DNA of 64,000 nucleotides from Limnoperna fortunei (GCA_944474755.1 OX104113.1:25672432-25736431); one strand, 5' to 3'. Shown: positions 50,890 through 63,869, counted from the stretch's first letter. Notes: generated by a model not told the origin, from the sequence alone. Numbers and translations are program-made.

Positions 50890-51635
50890 TACTTTTTGTT
50901 GTCTTTGTTCAAAGACAATTTTCTCATGTAATGTCGGCCAGTTTGTGGATCCTGGACGGCCGGACCGTTGCTTTAAAATAGCAGATTTCTTATGATTGAA
51001 ATACACATGCATGCACATCAACTATGGTAAACAACACGAATCGATGAATATTCATGGCGCATTAATTACTACATAGGTTTTTGATGGCCTGAGGCGATGT
51101 CAAATTGCTGTATAACATAGAGGCTTTCATTACATTCAATCACTGGACGACTTCAAATGATTTGTTTCGCATTAACAGAGAGCGAGGTGAACAAAAATAT
51201 GCAGTTTTTAGTCAACTGTACGGCTGTTCAAAGTGCGCTTGGGGTTAAGCATGAACAAACGCCATGTAGCGAGAAGCACCATTCGACATGACGTCGACAA
51301 AACGTGCATGTAGATGATATTGATCTGGTGAGGAAAAATATACACCACTAATCGTTGCCGTTATTGTAGATATACAGCATATACACGTTTAGTCGAAAAA
51401 CTTGTCCCGTTCTTGCAGAAATTCATCCTGAAGTTAAGTTGACAACTAGCTCCGTTCTCAATGTGGAGACACACGATTAAGCATCCAACGTTGTATTCAG
51501 TTTCGTATAAGATTAAGTAACAAATCAATAACTCGAAGGATTGATCATTTATCGATGAGGTGGATTTGCTTCCGAACTGGTCGAGTTTTTCATTATTCCA
51601 CGGGAAAACGAAAAATGATTGCCAAAAAAACTAAT

Positions 51636-51745
51636 TGCTCCGGGTGAGGATCGAACTCACAACCTCCGCATTCCTCATACTGTGCTGAGCACAGTGAAGG
51701 TACTGTCTATAAGTACGGCGCGCTAACCGATTGTGCCACCGGAGC
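51636..51745 (-). tRNA. tRNA-Ile (UAU), unit 26
   Basis: Paired acceptor stem; A at +1316. Confidence 0.96.
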
Positions 51746-52138
51746 AATGTTACAAGATTGCAGTTTAGTTGTGCTTTTATACGTCAACATTCCAAATCCT
51801 CGCGTACACTTGACTTTCAGTAAAGATAACGCCACTCTGAAGATTTAGCATGAAAAGAAAACAAAACAGAATGTAGGCTTGGTGTTTTCCTTTTCCGCGT
51901 TCTATGCGGATTTAACACGTATATTTTCAAGCGAAACCGATTTCGTCTCCCATTAAATTGCAACTGAGAATTCGTTAAAACGTCGAGAGTTACTAGTATA
52001 TCGATGTTGTATTGCACTTTAAAACGACAGTTATATTTCCCTTAGAATATACTACCATTTCATTAAATATGTACCAAGGCCGTTGACCGAAAATTCGCTT
52101 AGGCATAAGTACCCCAAATAACGAAAATTAAGTATCTT

Positions 52139-52228
52139 CCCGCGATAGCTCAGTTGGTAGAGCGGAGGACTGTAGTGGAATATTTCATAGTCATCCTTAG
52201 GTCGGTGGTTCAAATCCGCCTCGCGGGA
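52139..52228 (+). tRNA. tRNA-Tyr (GUA), unit 27
   Basis: Intact; the unit has the alleles of units 18-19. Confidence 0.97.
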
Positions 52229-52974
52229 TACTTTTTGTTGTCTTTGTTCAAAGACAATTTTCTCATGTAATGTCGGCCAGTTTGTGGATCCTGGACGGCC
52301 GGACCGTTGCTTTAAAATAGCAGATTTCTTATGATTGAAATACACATGCATGCACATCAACTATGGTAAACAACACGAATCGATGAATATTCATGGCGCA
52401 TTAATTACTACATAGGTTTTTGATGGCCTGAGGCGATGTCAAATTGCTGTATAACATAGAGGCTTTCATTACATTCAATCACTGGACGACTTCAAATGAT
52501 TTGTTTCGCATTAACAGAGAGCGAGGTAAACAAAAATATGCAGTTTTTAGTCAACTGTACGGCTGTTCAAAGTGCGCTTGGGGTTAAGCATGAACAAACG
52601 CCATGTAGCGAGAAGCACCATTCGACATGACGTCGACAAAACGTGCATGTAGATGATATTGATCTGGTGAGGAAAAATATACACCACTAATCGTTGCCGT
52701 TATTGTAGATATACAGCATATACACGTTTAGTCGAAAAACTTGTCCCGTTCTTGCAGAAATTCATCCTGAAGTTAAGTTGACAACTAGCTCCGTTCTCAA
52801 TGTGGAGACACACGATTAAGCATCCAACGTTGTATTCAGTTTCGTATAAGATTAAGTAACAAATCAATAACTCGAAGGATTGATCATTTATCGATGAGGT
52901 GGATTTGCTTCCGAACTGGTCGAGTTTTTCATTATTCCACGGGAAAACGAAAAATGATTGCCAAAAAAACTAAT

Positions 52975-53084
52975 TGCTCCGGGTGAGGATCGAACTCACA
53001 ACCTCCGCATTCCTCATACTGTGCTGAGCACAGTGAAGGTACTGTCTATAAGTACGGCGCGCTAACCGATTGTGCCACCGGAGC
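52975..53084 (-). tRNA. tRNA-Ile (UAU), unit 27
   Basis: Paired acceptor stem. Confidence 0.96.
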
Positions 53085-53477
53085 AATGTTACAAGATTGC
53101 AGTTTAGTTGTGCTTTTATACGTCAACATTCCAAATCCTCGCGTACACTTGACTTTCAGTAAAGATAACGCCACTCTGAAGATTTAGCATGAAAAGAAAA
53201 CAAAACAGAATGTAGGCTTGGTGTTTTCCTTTTCCGCGTTCTATGCGGATTTAACACGTATATTTTCAAGCGAAACCGATTTCGTCTCCCATTAAATTGC
53301 AACTGAGAATTCGTTAAAACGTCGAGAGTTACTAGTATATCGATGTTGTATTGCACTTTAAAACGACAGTTATATTTCCCTTAGAATATACTACCATTTC
53401 ATTAAATATGTACCAAGGCCGTTGACCGAAAATTCGCTTAGGCATAAGTACCCCAAATAACGAAAATTAAGTATCTT

Positions 53478-53567
53478 CCCGCGATAGCTCAGTTGGTAGA
53501 GCGGAGGACTGTAGTGGAATATTTCATAGTCATCCTTAGGTCGGTGGTTCAAATCCGCCTCGCGGGA
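53478..53567 (+). tRNA. tRNA-Tyr (GUA), unit 28
   Basis: Intact; the unit has the same alleles as unit 27. Confidence 0.97.
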
Positions 53568-54313
53568 TACTTTTTGTTGTCTTTGTTCAAAGACAATTTT
53601 CTCATGTAATGTCGGCCAGTTTGTGGATCCTGGACGGCCGGACCGTTGCTTTAAAATAGCAGATTTCTTATGATTGAAATACACATGCATGCACATCAAC
53701 TATGGTAAACAACACGAATCGATGAATATTCATGGCGCATTAATTACTACATAGGTTTTTGATGGCCTGAGGCGATGTCAAATTGCTGTATAACATAGAG
53801 GCTTTCATTACATTCAATCACTGGACGACTTCAAATGATTTGTTTCGCATTAACAGAGAGCGAGGTAAACAAAAATATGCAGTTTTTAGTCAACTGTACG
53901 GCTGTTCAAAGTGCGCTTGGGGTTAAGCATGAACAAACGCCATGTAGCGAGAAGCACCATTCGACATGACGTCGACAAAACGTGCATGTAGATGATATTG
54001 ATCTGGTGAGGAAAAATATACACCACTAATCGTTGCCGTTATTGTAGATATACAGCATATACACGTTTAGTCGAAAAACTTGTCCCGTTCTTGCAGAAAT
54101 TCATCCTGAAGTTAAGTTGACAACTAGCTCCGTTCTCAATGTGGAGACACACGATTAAGCATCCAACGTTGTATTCAGTTTCGTATAAGATTAAGTAACA
54201 AATCAATAACTCGAAGGATTGATCATTTATCGATGAGGTGGATTTGCTTCCGAACTGGTCGAGTTTTTCATTATTCCACGGGAAAACGAAAAATGATTGC
54301 CAAAAAAACTAAT

Positions 54314-54423
54314 TGCTCCGGGTGAGGATCGAACTCACAACCTCCGCATTCCTCATACTGTGCTGAGCACAGTGAAGGTACTGTCTATAAGTACGGCGCG
54401 CTAACCGATTGTGCCACCGGAGC
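54314..54423 (-). tRNA. tRNA-Ile (UAU), unit 28
   Basis: Paired acceptor stem. Confidence 0.96.
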
Positions 54424-54816
54424 AATGTTACAAGATTGCAGTTTAGTTGTGCTTTTATACGTCAACATTCCAAATCCTCGCGTACACTTGACTTTCAGTA
54501 AAGATAACGCCACTCTGAAGATTTAGCATGAAAAGAAAACAAAACAGAATGTAGGCTTGGTGTTTTCCTTTTCCGCGTTCTATGCGGATTTAACACGTAT
54601 ATTTTCAAGCGAAACCGATTTCGTCTCCCATTAAATTGCAACTGAGAATTCGTTAAAACGTCGAGAGTTACTAGTATATCGATGTTGTATTGCACTTTAA
54701 AACGACAGTTATATTTCCCTTAGAATATACTACCATTTCATTAAATATGTACCAAGGCCGTTTACCGAAAATTCGCTTAGGCATAAGTACCCCAAATAAC
54801 GAAAATTAAGTATCTT

Positions 54817-54906
54817 CCCGCGATAGCTCAGTTGGTAGAGCGGAGGACTGTAGTGGAATATTTCATAGTCATCCTTAGGTCGGTGGTTCAAATCCGCCTC
54901 GCGGGA
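54817..54906 (+). tRNA. tRNA-Tyr (GUA), unit 29
   Basis: Intact; T at +268, G at +711. Confidence 0.97.
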
Positions 54907-55652
54907 TACTTTTTGTTGTCTTTGTTCAAAGACAATTTTCTCATGTAATGTCGGCCAGTTTGTGGATCCTGGACGGCCGGACCGTTGCTTTAAAATAGCA
55001 GATTTCTTATGATTGAAATACACATGCATGCACATCAACTATGGTAAACAACACGAATCGATGAATATTCATGGCGCATTAATTACTACATAGGTTTTTG
55101 ATGGCCTGAGGCGATGTCAAATTGCTGTATAACATAGAGGCTTTCATTACATTCAATCACTGGACGACTTCAAATGATTTGTTTCGCATTAACAGAGAGC
55201 GAGGTGAACAAAAATATGCAGTTTTTAGTCAACTGTACGGCTGTTCAAAGTGCGCTTGGGGTTAAGCATGAACAAACGCCATGTAGCGAGAAGCACCATT
55301 CGACATGACGTCGACAAAACGTGCATGTAGATGATATTGATCTGGTGAGGAAAAATATACACCACTAATCGTTGCCGTTATTGTAGATATACAGCATATA
55401 CACGTTTAGTCGAAAAACTTGTCCCGTTCTTGCAGAAATTCATCCTGAAGTTAAGTTGACAACTAGCTCCGTTCTCAATGTGGAGACACACGATTAAGCA
55501 TCCAACGTTGTATTCAGTTTCGTATAAGATTAAGTAACAAATCAATAACTCGAAGGATTGATCATTTATCGATGAGGTGGATTTGCTTCCGAACTGGTCG
55601 AGTTTTTCATTATTCCACGGGAAAACGAAAAATGATTGCCAAAAAAACTAAT

Positions 55653-55762
55653 TGCTCCGGGTGAGGATCGAACTCACAACCTCCGCATTCCTCATACTGT
55701 GCTGAGCACAGTGAAGGTACTGTCTATAAGTACGGCGCGCTAACCGATTGTGCCACCGGAGC
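55653..55762 (-). tRNA. tRNA-Ile (UAU), unit 29
   Basis: Paired acceptor stem. Confidence 0.96.
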
Positions 55763-56155
55763 AATGTTACAAGATTGCAGTTTAGTTGTGCTTTTATACG
55801 TCAACATTCCAAATCCTCGCGTACACTTGACTTTCAGTAAAGATAACGCCACTCTGAAGATTTAGCATGAAAAGAAAACAAAACAGAATGTAGGCTTGGT
55901 GTTTTCCTTTTCCGCGTTCTATGCGGATTTAACACGTATATTTTCAAGCGAAACCGATTTCGTCTCCCATTAAATTGCAACTGAGAATTCGTTAAAACGT
56001 CGAGAGTTACTAGTATATCGATGTTGTATTGCACTTTAAAACGACAGTTATATTTCCCTTAGAATATACTACCATTTCATTAAATATGTACCAAGGCCGT
56101 TTACCGAAAATTCGCTTAGGCATAAGTACCCCAAATAACGAAAATTAAGTATCTT

Positions 56156-56245
56156 CCCGCGATAGCTCAGTTGGTAGAGCGGAGGACTGTAGTGGAATAT
56201 TTCATAGTCATCCTTAGGTCGGTGGTTCAAATCCGCCTCGCGGGA
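56156..56245 (+). tRNA. tRNA-Tyr (GUA), unit 30
   Basis: Intact; the unit has the same alleles as unit 29. Confidence 0.97.
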
Positions 56246-56991
56246 TACTTTTTGTTGTCTTTGTTCAAAGACAATTTTCTCATGTAATGTCGGCCAGTTT
56301 GTGGATCCTGGACGGCCGGACCGTTGCTTTAAAATAGCAGATTTCTTATGATTGAAATACACATGCATGCACATCAACTATGGTAAACAACACGAATCGA
56401 TGAATATTCATGGCGCATTAATTACTACATAGGTTTTTGATGGCCTGAGGCGATGTCAAATTGCTGTATAACATAGAGGCTTTCATTACATTCAATCACT
56501 GGACGACTTCAAATGATTTGTTTCGCATTAACAGAGAGCGAGGTGAACAAAAATATGCAGTTTTTAGTCAACTGTACGGCTGTTCAAAGTGCGCTTGGGG
56601 TTAAGCATGAACAAACGCCATGTAGCGAGAAGCACCATTCGACATGACGTCGACAAAACGTGCATGTAGATGATATTGATCTGGTGAGGAAAAATATACA
56701 CCACTAATCGTTGCCGTTATTGTAGATATACAGCATATACACGTTTAGTCGAAAAACTTGTCCCGTTCTTGCAGAAATTCATCCTGAAGTTAAGTTGACA
56801 ACTAGCTCCGTTCTCAATGTGGAGACACACGATTAAGCATCCAACGTTGTATTCAGTTTCGTATAAGATTAAGTAACAAATCAATAACTCGAAGGATTGA
56901 TCATTTATCGATGAGGTGGATTTGCTTCCGAACTGGTCGAGTTTTTCATTATTCCACGGGAAAACGAAAAATGATTGCCAAAAAAACTAAT

Positions 56992-57101
56992 TGCTCCGGG
57001 TGAGGATCGAACTCACAACCTCCGCATTCCTCATACTGTGCTGAGCACAGTGAAGGTACTGTCTATAAGTACGGCGCGCTAACCGATTGTGCCACCGGAG
57101 C
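56992..57101 (-). tRNA. tRNA-Ile (UAU), unit 30
   Basis: Paired acceptor stem. Confidence 0.96.
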
Positions 57102-57494
57102 AATGTTACAAGATTGCAGTTTAGTTGTGCTTTTATACGTCAACATTCCAAATCCTCGCGTACACTTGACTTTCAGTAAAGATAACGCCACTCTGAAGAT
57201 TTAGCATGAAAAGAAAACAAAACAGAATGTAGGCTTGGTGTTTTCCTTTTCCGCGTTCTATGCGGATTTAACACGTATATTTTCAAGCGAAACCGATTTC
57301 GTCTCCCATTAAATTGCAACTGAGAATTCGTTAAAACGTCGAGAGTTACTAGTATATCGATGTTGTATTGCACTTTAAAACGACAGTTATATTTCCCTTA
57401 GAATATACTACCATTTCATTAAATATGTACCAAGGCCGTTTACCGAAAATTCGCTTAGGTATAAGTACCCCAAATAACGAAAATTAAGTATCTT

Positions 57495-57584
57495 CCCGCG
57501 ATAGCTCAGTTGGTAGAGCGGAGGACTGTAGTGGAATATTTCATAGTCATCCTTAGGTCGGTGGTTCAAATCCGCCTCGCGGGA
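57495..57584 (+). tRNA. tRNA-Tyr (GUA), unit 31
   Basis: Gene intact; private C-to-T at 57460, 35 bp upstream. Confidence 0.97.
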
Positions 57585-58330
57585 TACTTTTTGTTGTCTT
57601 TGTTCAAAGACAATTTTCTCATGTAATGTCGGCCAGTTTGTGGATCCTGGACGGCCGGACCGTTGCTTTAAAATAGCAGATTTCTTATGATTGAAATACA
57701 CATGCATGCACATCAACTATGGTAAACAACACGAATCGATGAATATTCATGGCGCATTAATTACTACATAGGTTTTTGATGGCCTGAGGCGATGTCAAAT
57801 TGCTGTATAACATAGAGGCTTTCATTACATTCAATCACTGGACGACTTCAAATGATTTGTTTCGCATTAACAGAGAGCGAGGTAAACAAAAATATGCAGT
57901 TTTTAGTCAACTGTACGGCTGTTCAAAGTGCGCTTGGGGTTAAGCATGAACAAACGCCATGTAGCGAGAAGCACCATTCGACATGACGTCGACAAAACGT
58001 GCATGTAGATGATATTGATCTGGTGAGGAAAAATATACACCACTAATCGTTGCCGTTATTGTAGATATACAGCATATACACGTTTAGTCGAAAAACTTGT
58101 CCCGTTCTTGCAGAAATTCATCCTGAAGTTAAGTTGACAACTAGCTCCGTTCTCAATGTGGAGACACACGATTAAGCATCCAACGTTGTATTCAGTTTCG
58201 TATAAGATTAAGTAACAAATCAATAACTCGAAGGATTGATCATTTATCGATGAGGTGGATTTGCTTCCGAACTGGTCGAGTTTTTCATTATTCCACGGGA
58301 AAACGAAAAATGATTGCCAAAAAAACTAAT

Positions 58331-58440
58331 TGCTCCGGGTGAGGATCGAACTCACAACCTCCGCATTCCTCATACTGTGCTGAGCACAGTGAAGGTACTG
58401 TCTATAAGTACGGCGCGCTAACCGATTGTGCCACCGGAGC
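58331..58440 (-). tRNA. tRNA-Ile (UAU), unit 31
   Basis: Paired acceptor stem. Confidence 0.96.
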
Positions 58441-58833
58441 AATGTTACAAGATTGCAGTTTAGTTGTGCTTTTATACGTCAACATTCCAAATCCTCGCGT
58501 ACACTTGACTTTCAGTAAAGATAACGCCACTCTGAAGATTTAGCATGAAAAGAAAACAAAACAGAATGTAGGCTTGGTGTTTTCCTTTTCCGCGTTCTAT
58601 GCGGATTTAACACGTATATTTTCAAGCGAAACCGATTTCGTCTCCCATTAAATTGCAACTGAGAATTCGTTAAAACGTCGAGAGTTACTAGTATATCGAT
58701 GTTGTATTGCACTTTAAAACGACAGTTATATTTCCCTTAGAATATACTACCATTTCATTAAATATGTACCAAGGCCGTTGACCGAAAATTCGCTTAGGCA
58801 TAAGTACCCCAAATAACGAAAATTAAGTATCTT

Positions 58834-58923
58834 CCCGCGATAGCTCAGTTGGTAGAGCGGAGGACTGTAGTGGAATATTTCATAGTCATCCTTAGGTCGG
58901 TGGTTCAAATCCGCCTCGCGGGA
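58834..58923 (+). tRNA. tRNA-Tyr (GUA), unit 32
   Basis: Intact; G at +268, A at +711, as in all following units. Confidence 0.97.
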
Positions 58924-59669
58924 TACTTTTTGTTGTCTTTGTTCAAAGACAATTTTCTCATGTAATGTCGGCCAGTTTGTGGATCCTGGACGGCCGGACC
59001 GTTGCTTTAAAATAGCAGATTTCTTATGATTGAAATACACATGCATGCACATCAACTATGGTAAACAACACGAATCGATGAATATTCATGGCGCATTAAT
59101 TACTACATAGGTTTTTGATGGCCTGAGGCGATGTCAAATTGCTGTATAACATAGAGGCTTTCATTACATTCAATCACTGGACGACTTCAAATGATTTGTT
59201 TCGCATTAACAGAGAGCGAGGTAAACAAAAATATGCAGTTTTTAGTCAACTGTACGGCTGTTCAAAGTGCGCTTGGGGTTAAGCATGAACAAACGCCATG
59301 TAGCGAGAAGCACCATTCGACATGACGTCGACAAAACGTGCATGTAGATGATATTGATCTGGTGAGGAAAAATATACACCACTAATCGTTGCCGTTATTG
59401 TAGATATACAGCATATACACGTTTAGTCGAAAAACTTGTCCCGTTCTTGCAGAAATTCATCCTGAAGTTAAGTTGACAACTAGCTCCGTTCTCAATGTGG
59501 AGACACACGATTAAGCATCCAACGTTGTATTCAGTTTCGTATAAGATTAAGTAACAAATCAATAACTCGAAGGATTGATCATTTATCGATGAGGTGGATT
59601 TGCTTCCGAACTGGTCGAGTTTTTCATTATTCCACGGGAAAACGAAAAATGATTGCCAAAAAAACTAAT

Positions 59670-59779
59670 TGCTCCGGGTGAGGATCGAACTCACAACCTC
59701 CGCATTCCTCATACTGTGCTGAGCACAGTGAAGGTACTGTCTATAAGTACGGCGCGCTAACCGATTGTGCCACCGGAGC
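59670..59779 (-). tRNA. tRNA-Ile (UAU), unit 32, promoter region interrupted
   Basis: The gene body, with paired acceptor stem, is intact. A 61-bp insert plus a 12-bp duplication begins 17 bp upstream of the mature 5' end, moving the TATA-like box from about 30 to about 103 bp away. The internal A and B boxes remain, so output may be reduced rather than lost. That is inference. Confidence 0.95.
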
Positions 59780-59783
59780 AATG

Positions 59784-59795
59784 TTACAAGATTGC
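59784..59795. repeat. Left 12-bp target duplication of the short insert
   Basis: TTACAAGATTGC occurs once here in other units and twice in unit 32, at 59784-59795 and 59857-59868. Confidence 0.9.
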
Positions 59796-59856
59796 TTACT
59801 TACTTAAGGGGGTTTTTAACGTCCTTGACTACCGTAAAACGGTCTCGCACGGACTT
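59796..59856 (-). mobile_element. 61-bp retroposon 3' fragment (SINE- or LINE-like)
   Basis: On the minus strand it reads a body containing ACCGT...ACGGT and GTCC...GGAC dyads, then GACGTTAAAAACCC, and ends in a short tandem tail (TTAAGTAAGTAA). A short-repeat 3' tail next to an exact 12-bp target duplication is the pattern of a heavily 5'-truncated SINE or LINE copied by target-primed reverse transcription. The family cannot be named from 61 bp. A hairpin-type MITE is less likely, because it has no terminal inverted repeats at the duplication borders. Confidence 0.7.
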
Positions 59857-59868
59857 TTACAAGATTGC
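59857..59868. repeat. Right 12-bp target duplication of the short insert
   Basis: It is an exact second copy of TTACAAGATTGC. Insert plus one duplication copy equals the 73 bp by which unit 32 exceeds its neighbours. Confidence 0.9.
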
Positions 59869-59881
59869 AGTTTAGTTGTGC

Positions 59882-59888
59882 TTTTATA
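59882..59888 (-). promoter_or_regulatory. Displaced TATA-like box, unit 32
   Basis: TATAAAA on the minus strand, unchanged in sequence but separated from its tRNA-Ile gene by the 73-bp gain. Confidence 0.6.
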
Positions 59889-60245
59889 CGTCAACATTCC
59901 AAATCCTCGCGTACACTTGACTTTCAGTAAAGATAACGCCACTCTGAAGATTTAGCATGAAAAGAAAACAAAACAGAATGTAGGCTTGGTGTTTTCCTTT
60001 TCCGCGTTCTATGCGGATTTAACACGTATATTTTCAAGCGAAACCGATTTCGTCTCCCATTAAATTGCAACTGAGAATTCGTTAAAACGTCGAGAGTTAC
60101 TAGTATATCGATGTTGTATTGCACTTTAAAACGACAGTTATATTTCCCTTAGAATATACTACCATTTCATTAAATATGTACCAAGGCCGTTGACCGAAAA
60201 TTCGCTTAGGCATAAGTACCCCAAATAACGAAAATTAAGTATCTT

Positions 60246-60335
60246 CCCGCGATAGCTCAGTTGGTAGAGCGGAGGACTGTAGTGGAATATTTCATAGTCA
60301 TCCTTAGGTCGGTGGTTCAAATCCGCCTCGCGGGA
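60246..60335 (+). tRNA. tRNA-Tyr (GUA), unit 33
   Basis: Intact; it lies 378 bp beyond the short insertion's right duplication. Confidence 0.97.
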
Positions 60336-61081
60336 TACTTTTTGTTGTCTTTGTTCAAAGACAATTTTCTCATGTAATGTCGGCCAGTTTGTGGATCCTG
60401 GACGGCCGGACCGTTGCTTTAAAATAGCAGATTTCTTATGATTGAAATACACATGCATGCACATCAACTATGGTAAACAACACGAATCGATGAATATTCA
60501 TGGCGCATTAATTACTACATAGGTTTTTGATGGCCTGAGGCGATGTCAAATTGCTGTATAACATAGAGGCTTTCATTACATTCAATCACTGGACGACTTC
60601 AAATGATTTGTTTCGCATTAACAGAGAGCGAGGTAAACAAAAATATGCAGTTTTTAGTCAACTGTACGGCTGTTCAAAGTGCGCTTGGGGTTAAGCATGA
60701 ACAAACGCCATGTAGCGAGAAGCACCATTCGACATGACGTCGACAAAACGTGCATGTAGATGATATTGATCTGGTGAGGAAAAATATACACCACTAATCG
60801 TTGCCGTTATTGTAGATATACAGCATATACACGTTTAGTCGAAAAACTTGTCCCGTTCTTGCAGAAATTCATCCTGAAGTTAAGTTGACAACTAGCTCCG
60901 TTCTCAATGTGGAGACACACGATTAAGCATCCAACGTTGTATTCAGTTTCGTATAAGATTAAGTAACAAATCAATAACTCGAAGGATTGATCATTTATCG
61001 ATGAGGTGGATTTGCTTCCGAACTGGTCGAGTTTTTCATTATTCCACGGGAAAACGAAAAATGATTGCCAAAAAAACTAAT

Positions 61082-61191
61082 TGCTCCGGGTGAGGATCGA
61101 ACTCACAACCTCCGCATTCCTCATACTGTGCTGAGCACAGTGAAGGTACTGTCTATAAGTACGGCGCGCTAACCGATTGTGCCACCGGAGC
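61082..61191 (-). tRNA. tRNA-Ile (UAU), unit 33
   Basis: Paired acceptor stem; TATA spacing back to standard. Confidence 0.96.
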
Positions 61192-61584
61192 AATGTTACA
61201 AGATTGCAGTTTAGTTGTGCTTTTATACGTCAACATTCCAAATCCTCGCGTACACTTGACTTTCAGTAAAGATAACGCCACTCTGAAGATTTAGCATGAA
61301 AAGAAAACAAAACAGAATGTAGGCTTGGTGTTTTCCTTTTCCGCGTTCTATGCGGATTTAACACGTATATTTTCAAGCGAAACCGATTTCGTCTCCCATT
61401 AAATTGCAACTGAGAATTCGTTAAAACGTCGAGAGTTACTAGTATATCGATGTTGTATTGCACTTTAAAACGACAGTTATATTTCCCTTAGAATATACTA
61501 CCATTTCATTAAATATGTACCAAGGCCGTTGACCGAAAATTCGCTTAGGCATAAGTACCCCAAATAACGAAAATTAAGTATCTT

Positions 61585-61674
61585 CCCGCGATAGCTCAGT
61601 TGGTAGAGCGGAGGACTGTAGTGGAATATTTCATAGTCATCCTTAGGTCGGTGGTTCAAATCCGCCTCGCGGGA
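61585..61674 (+). tRNA. tRNA-Tyr (GUA), unit 34
   Basis: Intact; the unit has a private G-to-C at 62113 in the spacer. Confidence 0.97.
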
Positions 61675-62420
61675 TACTTTTTGTTGTCTTTGTTCAAAGA
61701 CAATTTTCTCATGTAATGTCGGCCAGTTTGTGGATCCTGGACGGCCGGACCGTTGCTTTAAAATAGCAGATTTCTTATGATTGAAATACACATGCATGCA
61801 CATCAACTATGGTAAACAACACGAATCGATGAATATTCATGGCGCATTAATTACTACATAGGTTTTTGATGGCCTGAGGCGATGTCAAATTGCTGTATAA
61901 CATAGAGGCTTTCATTACATTCAATCACTGGACGACTTCAAATGATTTGTTTCGCATTAACAGAGAGCGAGGTAAACAAAAATATGCAGTTTTTAGTCAA
62001 CTGTACGGCTGTTCAAAGTGCGCTTGGGGTTAAGCATGAACAAACGCCATGTAGCGAGAAGCACCATTCGACATGACGTCGACAAAACGTGCATGTAGAT
62101 GATATTGATCTGCTGAGGAAAAATATACACCACTAATCGTTGCCGTTATTGTAGATATACAGCATATACACGTTTAGTCGAAAAACTTGTCCCGTTCTTG
62201 CAGAAATTCATCCTGAAGTTAAGTTGACAACTAGCTCCGTTCTCAATGTGGAGACACACGATTAAGCATCCAACGTTGTATTCAGTTTCGTATAAGATTA
62301 AGTAACAAATCAATAACTCGAAGGATTGATCATTTATCGATGAGGTGGATTTGCTTCCGAACTGGTCGAGTTTTTCATTATTCCACGGGAAAACGAAAAA
62401 TGATTGCCAAAAAAACTAAT

Positions 62421-62530
62421 TGCTCCGGGTGAGGATCGAACTCACAACCTCCGCATTCCTCATACTGTGCTGAGCACAGTGAAGGTACTGTCTATAAGTA
62501 CGGCGCGCTAACCGATTGTGCCACCGGAGC
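62421..62530 (-). tRNA. tRNA-Ile (UAU), unit 34
   Basis: Paired acceptor stem. Confidence 0.96.
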
Positions 62531-62923
62531 AATGTTACAAGATTGCAGTTTAGTTGTGCTTTTATACGTCAACATTCCAAATCCTCGCGTACACTTGACT
62601 TTCAGTAAAGATAACGCCACTCTGAAGATTTAGCATGAAAAGAAAACAAAACAGAATGTAGGCTTGGTGTTTTCCTTTTCCGCGTTCTATGCGGATTTAA
62701 CACGTATATTTTCAAGCGAAACCGATTTCGTCTCCCATTAAATTGCAACTGAGAATTCGTTAAAACGTCGAGAGTTACTAGTATATCGATGTTGTATTGC
62801 ACTTTAAAACGACAGTTATATTTCCCTTAGAATATACTACCATTTCATTAAATATGTACCAAGGCCGTTGACCGAAAATTCGCTTAGGCATAAGTACCCC
62901 AAATAACGAAAATTAAGTATCTT

Positions 62924-63013
62924 CCCGCGATAGCTCAGTTGGTAGAGCGGAGGACTGTAGTGGAATATTTCATAGTCATCCTTAGGTCGGTGGTTCAAAT
63001 CCGCCTCGCGGGA
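62924..63013 (+). tRNA. tRNA-Tyr (GUA), unit 35
   Basis: Intact; last tRNA-Tyr in the window. Confidence 0.97.
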
Positions 63014-63759
63014 TACTTTTTGTTGTCTTTGTTCAAAGACAATTTTCTCATGTAATGTCGGCCAGTTTGTGGATCCTGGACGGCCGGACCGTTGCTTTAA
63101 AATAGCAGATTTCTTATGATTGAAATACACATGCATGCACATCAACTATGGTAAACAACACGAATCGATGAATATTCATGGCGCATTAATTACTACATAG
63201 GTTTTTGATGGCCTGAGGCGATGTCAAATTGCTGTATAACATAGAGGCTTTCATTACATTCAATCACTGGACGACTTCAAATGATTTGTTTCGCATTAAC
63301 AGAGAGCGAGGTAAACAAAAATATGCAGTTTTTAGTCAACTGTACGGCTGTTCAAAGTGCGCTTGGGGTTAAGCATGAACAAACGCCATGTAGCGAGAAG
63401 CACCATTCGACATGACGTCGACAAAACGTGCATGTAGATGATATTGATCTGGTGAGGAAAAATATACACCACTAATCGTTGCCGTTATTGTAGATATACA
63501 GCATATACACGTTTAGTCGAAAAACTTGTCCCGTTCTTGCAGAAATTCATCCTGAAGTTAAGTTGACAACTAGCTCCGTTCTCAATGTGGAGACACACGA
63601 TTAAGCATCCAACGTTGTATTCAGTTTCGTATAAGATTAAGTAACAAATCAATAACTCGAAGGATTGATCATTTATCGATGAGGTGGATTTGCTTCCGAA
63701 CTGGTCGAGTTTTTCATTATTCCACGGGAAAACGAAAAATGATTGCCAAAAAAACTAAT

Positions 63760-63869
63760 TGCTCCGGGTGAGGATCGAACTCACAACCTCCGCATTCCTC
63801 ATACTGTGCTGAGCACAGTGAAGGTACTGTCTATAAGTACGGCGCGCTAACCGATTGTGCCACCGGAGC
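63760..63869 (-). tRNA. tRNA-Ile (UAU), unit 35
   Basis: Paired acceptor stem; last tRNA gene before the window edge. Confidence 0.96.

Noticed and set aside
59796..59856. Hammerhead ribozyme in the short insert
   Set aside because: The conserved CTGATGA and GAAA core elements are absent; only simple dyads are present.
59767..59955. Plus-strand 62-codon frame across the 61-bp insert
   Set aside because: It is a chance frame created by the insert and runs antisense over the tRNA-Ile promoter.
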